From NCBI GenBank assembly GCA_035499215.1, contig DATJZH010000052.1:1-10555 (forward strand): DNA of 10,555 nucleotides, read 5' to 3'. Below are positions 1 to 6,214 of the stretch, one piece after another. Both the position numbers and the translations under genes were made by a program. The stretch comes from DATJZH01 sp035499215 (GTDB lineage Bacteria; Actinomycetota; Actinomycetes; Streptosporangiales; Streptosporangiaceae). How positions within the stretch are numbered: the stretch's first letter is position 1; the number at the start of each line of letters is the position of its first letter. The notes below the pieces were generated by a model. That model worked only from the letters and a program-made list of their open reading frames with translations, ran no database searches and had not been told where the DNA came from.

Positions 1-34
1 TCGACAATGTGCCTTTCCCCGCAAGGTAGGTGAA

Positions 35-325
35 ATGCAGGACGGCACCCGAGACCACGCCCGCAGCTACTATCTGCACCGGCTCGCCACCGCACTTGAT
101 ACCCGTGGATTCCACGCCACCGTGAAAACCAGCTACCCCGCAGCGCTGCGGATCTTCATCCCCGGCGCCGACATGCTCGCCGAGAGCATCGACTGCTTCC
201 CTGGCACCGACAGTGCTGGCCGGCTCTGCTGGTATTACCGATGGTCATGGGGCGAGGTCCTGCATGACGCGGCCGACCCGCCCGGCGCTGCCGCCAAGAT
301 CGCGGAGGTACTCGCCGCGCGGTAA
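35..325 (+). CDS. Small tryptophan-rich hypothetical protein
   Basis: The gene encodes 96 residues of unknown function. I do not recognise a named domain. The N-terminal half reads as a helix followed by a small alpha/beta unit, and the middle has an aromatic patch (CWYYRWSWGE, residues 65-74) before a C-terminal helix ending KIAEVLAAR. Small proteins of this general look are common in actinomycetes, but I infer that from memory of similar sequences rather than from a motif. The ATG at 35 is preceded by a plausible ribosome binding site (AAGGTAGG, 23-30). The frame has no stop back to base 2 and no other start codon, so a longer protein starting outside the window cannot be excluded. A short in-phase stop at 31-33 in another frame could be the end of an upstream gene. 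Confidence 0.6.
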   Translation: MQDGTRDHARSYYLHRLATALDTRGFHATVKTSYPAALRIFIPGADMLAESIDCFPGTDSAGRLCWYYRWSWGEVLHDAADPPGAAAKIAEVLAAR

Positions 326-539
326 TGGCGGCGCCCATGCGAGGCCGTGCCGACCCGCCGCGGCCGGGCCGCAAGCATCCCTAGCTCGGCTGCGGCACCG
401 GGGCAGGACGGTGAAGTCGGACGCCCGCCAGTGCCCGGCGATCCTGGCCCGGGTCTGGGCGTCCACCGGCCGCTCGGTCCGCAGGTCGGCGGACTGCCAG
501 AATCCGGGGTGTCGCCGCGGGGCCGAGCGCGGACCTTGG

Positions 540-1340
540 CTACTTCGCGGTCCAGCCGCCGTCGATGGTGTAGGACGAGCCTGTTGCCATCCCGGCACCT
601 GGCCCTGCCAGCCAGACTGCGAGCGCGGCGACCTCGTCCGGTTCAACCAGCCGCTTCACCGCGTTCTCCGCGAGCAGGACGGTCGCGACGACATCGTCCT
701 CGGCAATGCCGTGCACCCGCGCCTGGTCCGCGATCTGCTTCTCGACCAGGGGCGTGCGCACATAACCGGGACTGATGCAATTGCTCGTCACACCGTGCGG
801 GCCGCCTTCGAGCGCGATCACTTTCGACAGCCCCTCGAGGCCGTGCTTGGCGGCTACGTACGCGGACTTGTACGGCGATGCGCGCAGGCCGTGCACCGAC
901 GAGATGTTGATAATGCGGCCGAAACCGCGATCGTACATATCCGGCAGCGCGGACCTGACCAGCAGGAACGGCGCCTCGAGCATCAGCGAGAGAATCTGGC
1001 GGAACGCTCCGGGCGGGAACTCCTCGATCGGCGCCACGTGCTGGACGCCGGCGTTGTTCACCAGCACGTCGACATCCAGCGCGAGCGTCTCCAGCGCCAC
1101 GGTGTCGGTCAGGTCGACGGTCCACGGCTCGCCGCCGGTCTGCGCGGCGATCTCGGCGGCGCCTGCCGAGTCGACATCGGCGGCGATGACATGCGCACCG
1201 GCGGCCGCCAGCGCCCGCGCGCACGCGGCGCCGATGCCGCTGGCCGCTCCGGTCACCAGGGCGCGGCGGCCGGCCAGCGGCTCAGCTGAACCGGCCGGAG
1301 GCTGAGTTGAGCCGGCCTGCGGCTCAGCTGACGGTGTCAC
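540..1340 (-). CDS. 3-hydroxybutyrate dehydrogenase, short-chain dehydrogenase family
   Basis: This 266-residue SDR enzyme likely interconverts D-3-hydroxybutyrate and acetoacetate with NAD in the cytosol, in ketone-body/PHB breakdown. Visible motifs are the nucleotide-binding TGAASGIG (residues 30-37), NNAG (95-98), catalytic Ser148, Tyr161 and Lys165 (YVAAK), and the C-terminal IDGGW. Residues that hold the substrate carboxylate in Pseudomonas 3-hydroxybutyrate dehydrogenase all have matches: Gln100, His150, Lys158 and Gln202 in LVEKQI. The Asn of the usual N-S-Y-K tetrad aligns with Met120. I chose the GTG at 1338-1340 because GAGGAG lies 7 bases upstream; an in-frame ATG at 1377-1379 lacks such a site. 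The first 25 residues are three heptapeptide repeats not found in typical family members. It appears to be a single-gene unit. Confidence 0.9.
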   Translation of the reverse strand: MTPSAEPQAGSTQPPAGSAEPLAGRRALVTGAASGIGAACARALAAAGAHVIAADVDSAGAAEIAAQTGGEPWTVDLTDTVALETLALDVDVLVNNAGVQHVAPIEEFPPGAFRQILSLMLEAPFLLVRSALPDMYDRGFGRIINISSVHGLRASPYKSAYVAAKHGLEGLSKVIALEGGPHGVTSNCISPGYVRTPLVEKQIADQARVHGIAEDDVVATVLLAENAVKRLVEPDEVAALAVWLAGPGAGMATGSSYTIDGGWTAK

Positions 1341-1341
1341 G
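1279..1341 (-). repeat. Three 21-bp tandem units encoding heptapeptide repeats
   Basis: The units are 1279-1299, 1300-1320 and 1321-1341. The third diverges after its first 12 bases. On the minus strand they encode residues 4-23 or so of the dehydrogenase as SAEPQAG, STQPPAG and SAEPLAG, ahead of the Rossmann fold. The period is a multiple of three, so the frame is kept whatever the copy number. Confidence 0.8.
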
Positions 1342-1347
1342 AGGCGG

Positions 1348-1353
1348 CTCCTC
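1348..1353 (-). promoter_or_regulatory. Ribosome binding site that decides the dehydrogenase start
   Basis: GAGGAG on the minus strand sits 7 bases before the GTG at 1338-1340. No comparable purine run precedes the two ATG codons at 1374-1379, so the GTG is the better start. Confidence 0.65.
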
Positions 1354-1415
1354 TTGTCGGGGCGGCAGGTTGACATCATGCGTCCGGCAATGACTCATCT
1401 CATATCGCGGGCGAA

Positions 1416-1434
1416 CCGCCCGCAAGGCGGGCGG
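1416..1434. terminator. Perfect GC hairpin behind the YihY gene
   Basis: CCGCCCGC (1416-1423) and GCGGGCGG (1427-1434) form a perfect 8-bp stem with a 3-base loop. It lies between the end of the YihY gene (1474) and the start of the dehydrogenase gene. There is no T tract, which is common for actinomycete terminators. An overlapping pairing of CGCAAGG (1421-1427) with CCTTGCG (1436-1442) is also possible. A terminator role for the minus-strand YihY transcript is inferred from position. Confidence 0.45.
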
Positions 1435-1523
1435 ACCTTGCGGGCGGCCCGGGCCCGGGCAAGGCGGGCGCACCTAGCCCGGCTGGGCGGGCGGACCTGG
1501 CCCGGCTGGGCGGGCGGACCTAG
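1419..1523. repeat. Degenerate 23-bp tandem array at the 3' end of the YihY gene
   Basis: Two nearly identical 23-bp units (1478-1500 and 1501-1523, differing only near the last bases) are preceded by a 22-base variant (1456-1477) and a related unit at about 1418-1440. The shared core is GGCGGGCGGACCT. The array runs from the spacer into the last codons of the YihY reading frame, whose TAG stop lies inside it at 1474-1476. Confidence 0.75.
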
Positions 1524-2571
1524 CCTGCTGGACCGGCGGGCTCTCGGCCGGAGGAGCTACGTCATCGGGCGTTTCCGGCGTCTGGCTGCCTCCCGTGACA
1601 CCTGCCGGCCGGTCGGCGTAGAACACGTTCACCTGCTGTTCCTCCCGGCGCTGGTTCTGCAGCGCCTGCAGCGCCATGCTCGCCCGGTCTGCCTCGGTGA
1701 GCGGCGGCTGGACAATCGCCCGCGGCCACAGGCGGCGCGCCAGCACCACATTGACCTCAGCGGCGTAGACCGTGACCTCGACGCCCAGATAGATCCATGC
1801 GACCAGGCCGAGCACGGTGGCGAAGACCCCGTAGACCGAGTCGCTGGTCAGATAGTGACGCACCAGATAGGTACCCAGGGCCTGCAGCAGCGTCCAGCCC
1901 AGGCCGCCGACCACCGCACCCGGCAGCAGCTTGCGGCTCGGGACGCCCGCGGGGGTCAGGACGCGGAAGCCGATGAAGTACATGCCGATGTTCGCCAGCG
2001 CCGCGAGCAGCTCCGCGACCGCGGCAACCGGGGCCGCGTTGTGACCGAAGGACGTCAGCCCGGTCAGCAGCGTCGTGACGACGACGCCAAGGCCGAGGAC
2101 GCCGAGGAACAAGACGGCGCGGCCAAGACGCTGCAGGTATCCGGGTCTGGCCGGGCCGGGCAGATTCCACACCTGCGCCATGGTGAACAGGCCGGCCTGG
2201 GCGAGCCCGGTCGCACCCCAGATCAGGCTCAGCAGCCCGATGACCAGCCCGATGACGCTTGACCGGCGGAGCCGGTGAACGTTGCCCGCCAGCTGATTGC
2301 CGACCAGCGGGAAGTCCTTGGCCACCGCATCGAGCACTGCGTGGCGCACCGACGGATCGCTGGACGCGATCAGCCCGAGCAGCGTCACCAGGACCAGCAG
2401 CAGCGGGAACACGGCGACCAGGCCGGAATGAGCCAGGTTCCCGACCAGCACGCCGCCGTTGTCGTCACCGAATTTCTTGATCACGCCGAAGACGAAGGCG
2501 GCCGGCTTGTTGCGCTGCTGCGTCTGGTCCACCCGGCGGATCACGCGTTCTGCGGGGTTCAGCGCCGCCAC
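1474..2571 (-). CDS. YihY/virulence factor BrkB family membrane protein
   Basis: This is an integral membrane protein of the YihY/BrkB family. These proteins have about six membrane helices, and their molecular role is not settled; transport or envelope functions have been proposed. The family core is clear: an early FGDDNGGVLVGNLAHSG segment leading into a hydrophobic helix with FPLLLVLVTLLG, a GLLSLIWGATGL helix, a VLFLGVLGLGVVVTTLL helix, the KLLPGAVVGGLGWTLLQ segment, and the GVFATVLGLVAWIYLGVEVTVYAAEVN block that marks the family. A cytoplasmic Ala/Pro-rich tail follows and ends within a DNA tandem array. I chose the GTG at 2569-2571 because GTGAGG stands 8 bases upstream. A GTG at 2623-2625 would add 18 residues, but it sits inside a hairpin and has no good ribosome binding site. 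Confidence 0.9.
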   Translation of the reverse strand: MAALNPAERVIRRVDQTQQRNKPAAFVFGVIKKFGDDNGGVLVGNLAHSGLVAVFPLLLVLVTLLGLIASSDPSVRHAVLDAVAKDFPLVGNQLAGNVHRLRRSSVIGLVIGLLSLIWGATGLAQAGLFTMAQVWNLPGPARPGYLQRLGRAVLFLGVLGLGVVVTTLLTGLTSFGHNAAPVAAVAELLAALANIGMYFIGFRVLTPAGVPSRKLLPGAVVGGLGWTLLQALGTYLVRHYLTSDSVYGVFATVLGLVAWIYLGVEVTVYAAEVNVVLARRLWPRAIVQPPLTEADRASMALQALQNQRREEQQVNVFYADRPAGVTGGSQTPETPDDVAPPAESPPVQQARSARPAGPGPPAQPG

Positions 2572-2605
2572 CTCCCTGGCCTCACCCGGCCGGTCGTGCC
2601 GCCAC

Positions 2606-2626
2606 CGTGCCGTCGCCGGCGGCACG
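2606..2626 (-). other. Second hairpin upstream of the YihY gene
   Basis: CGTGCCG (2606-2612) pairs with CGGCACG (2620-2626) across a 7-base loop. It would sequester the upstream candidate GTG of the YihY gene. It may extend the terminator at 2628-2658 or act in the YihY leader; position alone does not decide. Confidence 0.4.
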
Positions 2627-2627
2627 C

Positions 2628-2658
2628 GCAGCGGGCAGCCCCGCCGGCTGCCCGCTGC
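2628..2658 (-). terminator. Strong hairpin terminator candidate behind csbD-like gene
   Basis: A 13-bp perfect stem (2628-2640 with 2646-2658) closes a 5-base loop, starting 8 bases after the TAA of the CsbD-like gene on the minus strand. It has no T run but is by far the strongest stem in this part of the window. It likely ends the csbD-like transcript or attenuates read-through into the YihY gene. Confidence 0.6.
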
Positions 2659-2666
2659 CGCGGCAG

Positions 2667-2840
2667 TTAGCCCCGGAAGGCGTCCTTCACCTTTTCGCCG
2701 GCCTGCTTGACATCGGCTACGGCCCGGTCGCCCCTGCCCTCGGCCCGCAGGCCCTCGTCGCCGGCAGCCTCGCCGGTCTTCTCCTTCGCGTGCCCCTTGA
2801 GCTCCTCAGCTTTGTTCCTTGCCTTGTCCGCGGCTGACAT
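2667..2840 (-). CDS. CsbD-like small stress protein
   Basis: This 57-residue, highly charged protein belongs to the CsbD family, named after a Bacillus subtilis SigB-controlled stress protein of unknown biochemistry. The sequence opens MSAADKARNKAEELKGHAKE and then has the KTGEAAGDEGLRAEG segment typical of the family. It ends with VADVKQAGEKVKDAFRG, giving two amphipathic, probably loosely folded helices. Its length matches the short actinobacterial members. The ATG at 2838-2840 has GAGG 6 bases upstream. Translation was done by eye from the minus strand and has no internal stop. Only a hairpin separates it from the downstream YihY gene, so some co-transcription is possible. A stress-inducible role is inferred from the family. 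Confidence 0.85.
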   Translation of the reverse strand: MSAADKARNKAEELKGHAKEKTGEAAGDEGLRAEGRGDRAVADVKQAGEKVKDAFRG

Positions 2841-2976
2841 GCCGATCCTCGATTCCTCTGACGGCGAGCGATCTGCCCGCCCCGGCGGTTATGTCCTGCG
2901 GCCCGACACTCCCCCGGCAGCGGGCACATACACATCGGCACGCCGCGCCCCGGCTCGTTGCCGGCAGGCGGCGGTA

Positions 2977-3006
2977 CGATAGTTGCTATCTAGCAAGTAA
3001 CTATCG
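2977..3006. promoter_or_regulatory. MarR-type palindromic operator in the MFS gene leader
   Basis: Two nested inverted repeats are visible. The outer arms CGATAGTT (2977-2984) and AACTATCG (2999-3006) are perfect. The inner palindrome TTGCTA-TC-TAGCAA (2983-2996) is also perfect and extends to 9-bp half-sites with one mismatch (2980-2999). TTGCTA/TAGCAA half-sites with a short spacer are the usual look of MarR-family operators next to MFS exporters in actinomycetes. It lies about 90 bases upstream of the exporter start and in the spacer shared with the divergent csbD-like gene. No regulator gene is in the window. I cannot place clear -35/-10 boxes around it. Confidence 0.6.
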
Positions 3007-3046
3007 GTGCGGGCCGCGGGTAGTTGCCTGCGAGCATCCGAACAGC

Positions 3047-3081
3047 TGGCCTGTGGCGTGTGGCCTGTGGCCTGTGACCTC
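3047..3081 (+). repeat. Heptanucleotide tandem array TGGCCTG x5 in a leader
   Basis: Five head-to-tail 7-mers run from 3047 to 3081. Copies 1, 3 and 4 are identical, copy 2 has one change and copy 5 has two. The array ends directly at the AAGGAG ribosome binding site (3082-3087) of the MFS gene. Confidence 0.8.
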
Positions 3082-3095
3082 AAGGAGCTGACGCG

Positions 3096-4376
3096 GTGAA
3101 GCGCCGCATCGGCACGTTCTGGCGCCTGACGTTCTCCTCGCTCAAGGTTCCCAACTACCGGCTGTACTTCACCGGCCAGTCGATCTCGCTCGCCGGGACC
3201 TGGATGCAGATGACGGCGCAGTCCTGGCTCGTGCTCACGCTCACCCACTCCAGCACCGACCTCGGCCTCGCGCTTGCACTGCAGACCGTGCCCATTCTGC
3301 TTCTCGCGCCGTACGGCGGCGTTGTCGCCGACCGGACCGACAAGCGGCGGCTGATGGTCGTGCTGCAGACCTTGATGGGCCTGCAGGCCCTGGCCCTCGG
3401 CCTGCTGACCGTTCTCGGCGTCGTCCGCTTCTGGCAGGTCTGCTTGCTTGCCGTCATCCTCGGGCTGAACAACGCCTTCGAGAACTCGGCCCGGCAGGCC
3501 TTCGTCCGGGAGATGGTCGGCAAGGACGAGCTGCGGAACGCGATCACGCTGAATTCAGTGACGGTGAATGCCGCCCGGGCGGTCGGGCCGGCCATCGGCG
3601 GCATCCTCATCGCCACCGTCGGCATCGGGGTCTGCTTCCTGGTCAACGCAGCGAGCTTCGCCGCGGTCGTCACCTCTCTGCTGGTCATGAACCGCTTCGC
3701 GCTGCGGCCGAGCCCGCCGGCGCCGCGGGCCAGGGGCCAGCTGCGCGAGGGCCTGCGGTATGCCGCGCGGACCCCCGCCATCGCCATTCCGCTGGCAATG
3801 ATGAGCCTGGTGGGCCTGCTTGCCTACGAGTTCCCCGTTTCGCTTCCGGTGCTGGCCGAGCGCACGTTTCACGGTGGCTCGGAGGCCTACGGCTTCATGA
3901 CTGCGGCGATGGGCGCCGGCGCGGTGGCCGGCGGCTTGTACACGGCCGCACGCGGCCGTACCGGGCTGCGGCCGATGATCATCGCTTCGGTGGGTTTCGG
4001 CGCTGCGATCCTCGCCTGCGCGTTCGCCCCCGTCCTCGCGCTGGCCTACGCCGCGCTGGTGTTCGTGGGCTGGGCCAGCGTGTCTTTCATCGCCACCGGG
4101 AACTCCACCATCCAGCTCAGCTCCGAGCCGCGCATGCGGGGCAGGACGATCGCGCTCTGGCAGGTCGCCTTCCAGGGGACGACGCCCATCGGCGGCCCGG
4201 CGATCGGCTGGATCATCGCCCTGTCCGACCCGCGGATCGGCCTCGCGGCAGGTGGCGCGTCCTGCCTGCTCGCCGCGGTCGGCGGCATCGGGCTTGCCGC
4301 GGGCTGCCGAAGGTCGCGGCCGGCCCGGGCAAGCGGTCACGGCGAGCCTATCCGTGCGTCAGCTCGCCGGACTTGA
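3096..4376 (+). CDS. MFS transporter, EntS-like (MFS_3) exporter
   Basis: This 426-residue inner-membrane transporter of the major facilitator superfamily resembles the enterobactin exporter EntS/MFS_3 group and probably effluxes a small molecule using proton motive force. It starts with a short basic tail and PNYRLYFTGQSISLAGTWMQ, a hallmark of this group. The MFS motif A loop GGVVADRTDKRR is at residues 74-85. A FENSARQAFVREMVGKDEL segment follows at 128-146 and AARAVGPAIGGIL at 159-171. About eleven or twelve hydrophobic helices are visible, with an Arg/Pro-rich central loop at 204-225. The GTG at 3096 has AAGGAG 8 bases upstream. The leader carries a MarR-type operator, suggesting drug- or ligand-inducible expression. 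The last 29 bases overlap the convergent HdeD-like gene. The substrate cannot be told. Confidence 0.9.
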   Translation: MKRRIGTFWRLTFSSLKVPNYRLYFTGQSISLAGTWMQMTAQSWLVLTLTHSSTDLGLALALQTVPILLLAPYGGVVADRTDKRRLMVVLQTLMGLQALALGLLTVLGVVRFWQVCLLAVILGLNNAFENSARQAFVREMVGKDELRNAITLNSVTVNAARAVGPAIGGILIATVGIGVCFLVNAASFAAVVTSLLVMNRFALRPSPPAPRARGQLREGLRYAARTPAIAIPLAMMSLVGLLAYEFPVSLPVLAERTFHGGSEAYGFMTAAMGAGAVAGGLYTAARGRTGLRPMIIASVGFGAAILACAFAPVLALAYAALVFVGWASVSFIATGNSTIQLSSEPRMRGRTIALWQVAFQGTTPIGGPAIGWIIALSDPRIGLAAGGASCLLAAVGGIGLAAGCRRSRPARASGHGEPIRASARRT

Positions 4377-4926
4377 GCCCGCTTCGGAGCATGAAGCCGC
4401 CGATCATCTCGAAAATGCCCATCACGACGAACCAGATGCCGATCAGGACGGCCAGGACCTTGACTGAGGATTCGGGCGCCGCCACAACCACGATCCCGGC
4501 GATGATGCTGACGATGCCGAAGGCGATCCACCACGCCTTCCCCTCGCGAACGCCGCCGGAAATTCCGCCGATGAGCGCGGCAAGCCCCTGAACGATCCAG
4601 GTGATGCCGATGAACAGCCCGATCAGCGCCACGGTGAGGTGCAGATGCCGGATCAGGATGACGCCGATGACCACGAACAGCAGGCCCGCGATGCCGAGCC
4701 AGACCCGGTGCGTCTCCCGCGGATCGAACACCCGGATCAGGTGAAATATCCCCGAGATTATCAGCAGGATGCCCAGCAGGACCGCGATCACATTCAGCGA
4801 TCCGGTCGGGTGAAAAGTCACGACGAGCCCGAGGATCAAGGTCAGCGCGCCGAGGAAGATCGTCGCCTGCCACGCGCCCGCCAGCATGCCCGGCGGTACC
4901 TGCTGCTCGTCATATTCGGACGTCAT
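4348..4926 (-). CDS. HdeD family (DUF308) acid-resistance membrane protein
   Basis: The protein has 192 residues and six predicted membrane helices arranged as three helical hairpins, the pattern of HdeD/DUF308 proteins. In E. coli, HdeD belongs to the acid-resistance island and acts at high cell density by an unclear mechanism. Characteristic segments are FLGALTLILGLVVTFHP near the N-terminus, LNVIAVLLGILLIISGIFHLI, and the repeated GIxxIIAGIVVVAAPESS and VLIGIWFVVMGIFEMIGGF near the C-terminus. The ATG at 4924-4926 has GGGAG 5 bases upstream. Its 3' end overlaps the converging exporter gene by 29 bases. Function beyond membrane stress tolerance is inference. Confidence 0.88.
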   Translation of the reverse strand: MTSEYDEQQVPPGMLAGAWQATIFLGALTLILGLVVTFHPTGSLNVIAVLLGILLIISGIFHLIRVFDPRETHRVWLGIAGLLFVVIGVILIRHLHLTVALIGLFIGITWIVQGLAALIGGISGGVREGKAWWIAFGIVSIIAGIVVVAAPESSVKVLAVLIGIWFVVMGIFEMIGGFMLRSGLKSGELTHG

Positions 4927-5089
4927 TGGCGCTCCCGTTTGCCTGGCTGGAGCCTGACCCTGCGGAACGGCTGGCCTGAACCTGCGTCAGGCATTCCGTT
5001 CTTGCCCATGCTCGGCATCCAGCGGCGGAATGTCCTCACCCGATCTGGGTGATAGATTTCTGGCCAGCAGGCGGGGCAGGAAAACAAGA

Positions 5090-5101
5090 TCACCCCGGTG
5101 A
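5090..5101 (-). terminator. Weak hairpin with T-rich tail
   Basis: The perfect 12-base palindrome TCACC-CC-GGTGA is followed on the minus strand by TCTTGTTTT, an unusual T run for this DNA. It lies about 70 bases downstream of the small minus-strand gene at 5169-5411. The usable stem is only 4-5 bp, so this is a tentative terminator. Confidence 0.3.
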
Positions 5102-5168
5102 CGGCCCGACCCGTCGCGGGCAGGCAATGGCGCCGCCCTCCCCCCTGCCTGACGGCGCCCGCCCGGCC

Positions 5169-5411
5169 TCAATCGCCTGGCTGACCTGCCTTTCGTGCCG
5201 CAGCGCCAGGATGCTCCACCAGGGCGATTACCCTGCTCGCCATGAACCGTGCGGTCCGGACCGCGGCGCCGCCCCTGGTCAGCTCGCTTACTTCCACCAT
5301 GCCGCGCCTGTTGACAATCTCGACGCGCCGTCCGGCGCGAGTCGCCACGACGTCATAAGTCTTCGTGACGCCGCCCGCGTCCACGACGACCTCCACGCGG
5401 TCACCCTTCAT
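5169..5411 (-). CDS. Small hypothetical protein, beta-rich N-terminus
   Basis: This is an 80-residue protein that I do not recognise as a named family. It begins MKGDRVEVVVDAGGVTKTYDV with alternating hydrophobic residues that suggest a small beta sheet. It continues with RAGRRVEIVNRRGMVEVSEL and then a helix containing VRTARFMASRVIALVEHP. The composition and strand/helix pattern look like a folded protein rather than a shadow frame. I take the ATG at 5409-5411. An ATG at 5454-5456 would add 15 residues without a convincing ribosome binding site. A GTG five codons downstream has AAGG 8 bases before it and is also possible. It is flanked by spacers and appears to stand alone. Confidence 0.55.
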   Translation of the reverse strand: MKGDRVEVVVDAGGVTKTYDVVATRAGRRVEIVNRRGMVEVSELTRGGAAVRTARFMASRVIALVEHPGAAARKAGQPGD

Positions 5412-5469
5412 GCGCAGCGGTCCGCTGGCCGGCGGCGAGCCGCGGCGCGGCTGCATGTCATGCCAGGTT

Positions 5470-5537
5470 TAGTACCCGGCAGATCCGCGGTGACGCGCGG
5501 CTCTAGTACCGGGAGCTCCGCCGTGACGCGCGGCGCG
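5470..5537. repeat. Imperfect 33-34 bp direct repeat in spacer
   Basis: Two adjacent copies (about 5470-5503 and 5504-5536) share TAGTACC at the start and GTGACGCGCGGC near the end, with about four substitutions and one indel. Each contains an internal CCGCG/CGCGG or related self-complementary stretch. A third fragment with GGATCTC and CCCGGCAG follows at 5536-5553. The spacer lies between two divergent genes, so promoter or regulatory elements would be expected here, but I recognise none. Confidence 0.6.
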
Positions 5538-5674
5538 GATCTCTCACCCGGCAGGGCCGGCGCCACTCAGCGCAGCAGCGCGGGCCGTGGACAGGTGCAA
5601 TCAGGATCCCGGCTCCTGCCTGGCCGGCGCCCGCTAGCCTGGTGCCAGGGGCCCGTCGGCGAAGGGAGCCCCGG

Positions 5675-6166
5675 TTGGCAATTGCTGCGCTGGTCCTGTG
5701 GCTGCTGACCGGCGCCGCTGGCATTGCCCTGCTGCGGGCAGGGAACGCGGCCAGGCGCCGGCTGTCGGGCCCGGTGCCGGCCGCGAGCGGGCCGGCCCGT
5801 ATCGCAGCGATACCGCTGACCGCGGAGGGCAAGCCGCCGCCGGTTCCGCACCCGAAGGTGACGGCTCCGCCCGGCGAGCACCCGCTGCTCGAGTTCACCC
5901 ATCCGGCACTCGCCCTCATCGGAACAGCGTGCTGGTTTCTCTTCACATTCATCCACTACCAGCCGCTGGCCTGGATCTCGCTCGGGGTCCTGCTGGTCAC
6001 CATCGGGGCCGGACTCGGCTGGCTGACCGTCGGCACGCTCGCCGCCAGGCGTCCCGGCGCCGTGCGGCGGACCTTCCCGTCCCGGCTGGCCGTCCTGCAC
6101 GGCCTGGCCGCCGCGGTCACCGTCGCACTCGCGGTCGTCGCAGCGCTGGCCGCAAGCCGCCGCTGA
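5675..6166 (+). CDS. Hypothetical four-helix membrane protein
   Basis: The protein has 163 residues and four predicted membrane helices: residues 1-20 (an N-terminal anchor or signal-like helix), about 79-97, 102-128 and 139-160. A Pro-rich, probably extracytoplasmic loop lies between helices 1 and 2, including KPPPVPHPK. Histidines sit near helix ends, in FTHPALALIG, FIHYQP and VLHGLAAAVT. I do not recognise the family. The TTG at 5675-5677 is preferred because AAGGGAG (5662-5668) is 6 bases upstream. A GTG at 5642 in the same frame would add 11 basic residues without a ribosome binding site. The next element downstream, rnpB, runs in the opposite direction. Confidence 0.65.
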   Translation: MAIAALVLWLLTGAAGIALLRAGNAARRRLSGPVPAASGPARIAAIPLTAEGKPPPVPHPKVTAPPGEHPLLEFTHPALALIGTACWFLFTFIHYQPLAWISLGVLLVTIGAGLGWLTVGTLAARRPGAVRRTFPSRLAVLHGLAAAVTVALAVVAALAASRR

Positions 6167-6214
6167 CGTGGACGCCGCCCACAGCCGGGCGCGCGGCGCG
6201 GCCGGGCAGACAGG

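Noticed and set aside
245..646. Minus-strand frame of 133 residues spanning the 326-539 spacer
   Set aside because: It overlaps both neighbouring genes heavily, has no recognisable domain and is Arg/Pro/Gly-rich like typical GC-driven shadow frames. I cannot fully exclude a short gene in its middle.
213..1289. Plus-strand frame of 358 residues opposite the dehydrogenase
   Set aside because: The minus strand carries an unmistakable SDR with all motifs; the plus frame is Arg-rich and featureless.
3555..4340. Minus-strand frame opposite the exporter
   Set aside because: Gly/Asp/Arg-rich antisense of a well-supported MFS protein.
5121..5159. Overlapping inverted repeats CAGGCA/TGCCTG and GGCGCCG/CGGCGCC as a terminator
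   Set aside because: The arms are short with loops of 17-19 bases and compete with each other, which is expected by chance in such GC-rich DNA.
4987..5172. Possible 61-residue minus-strand gene in the 4927-5168 spacer
   Set aside because: No ribosome binding site, low-complexity Gly/Arg start and no recognisable motif.
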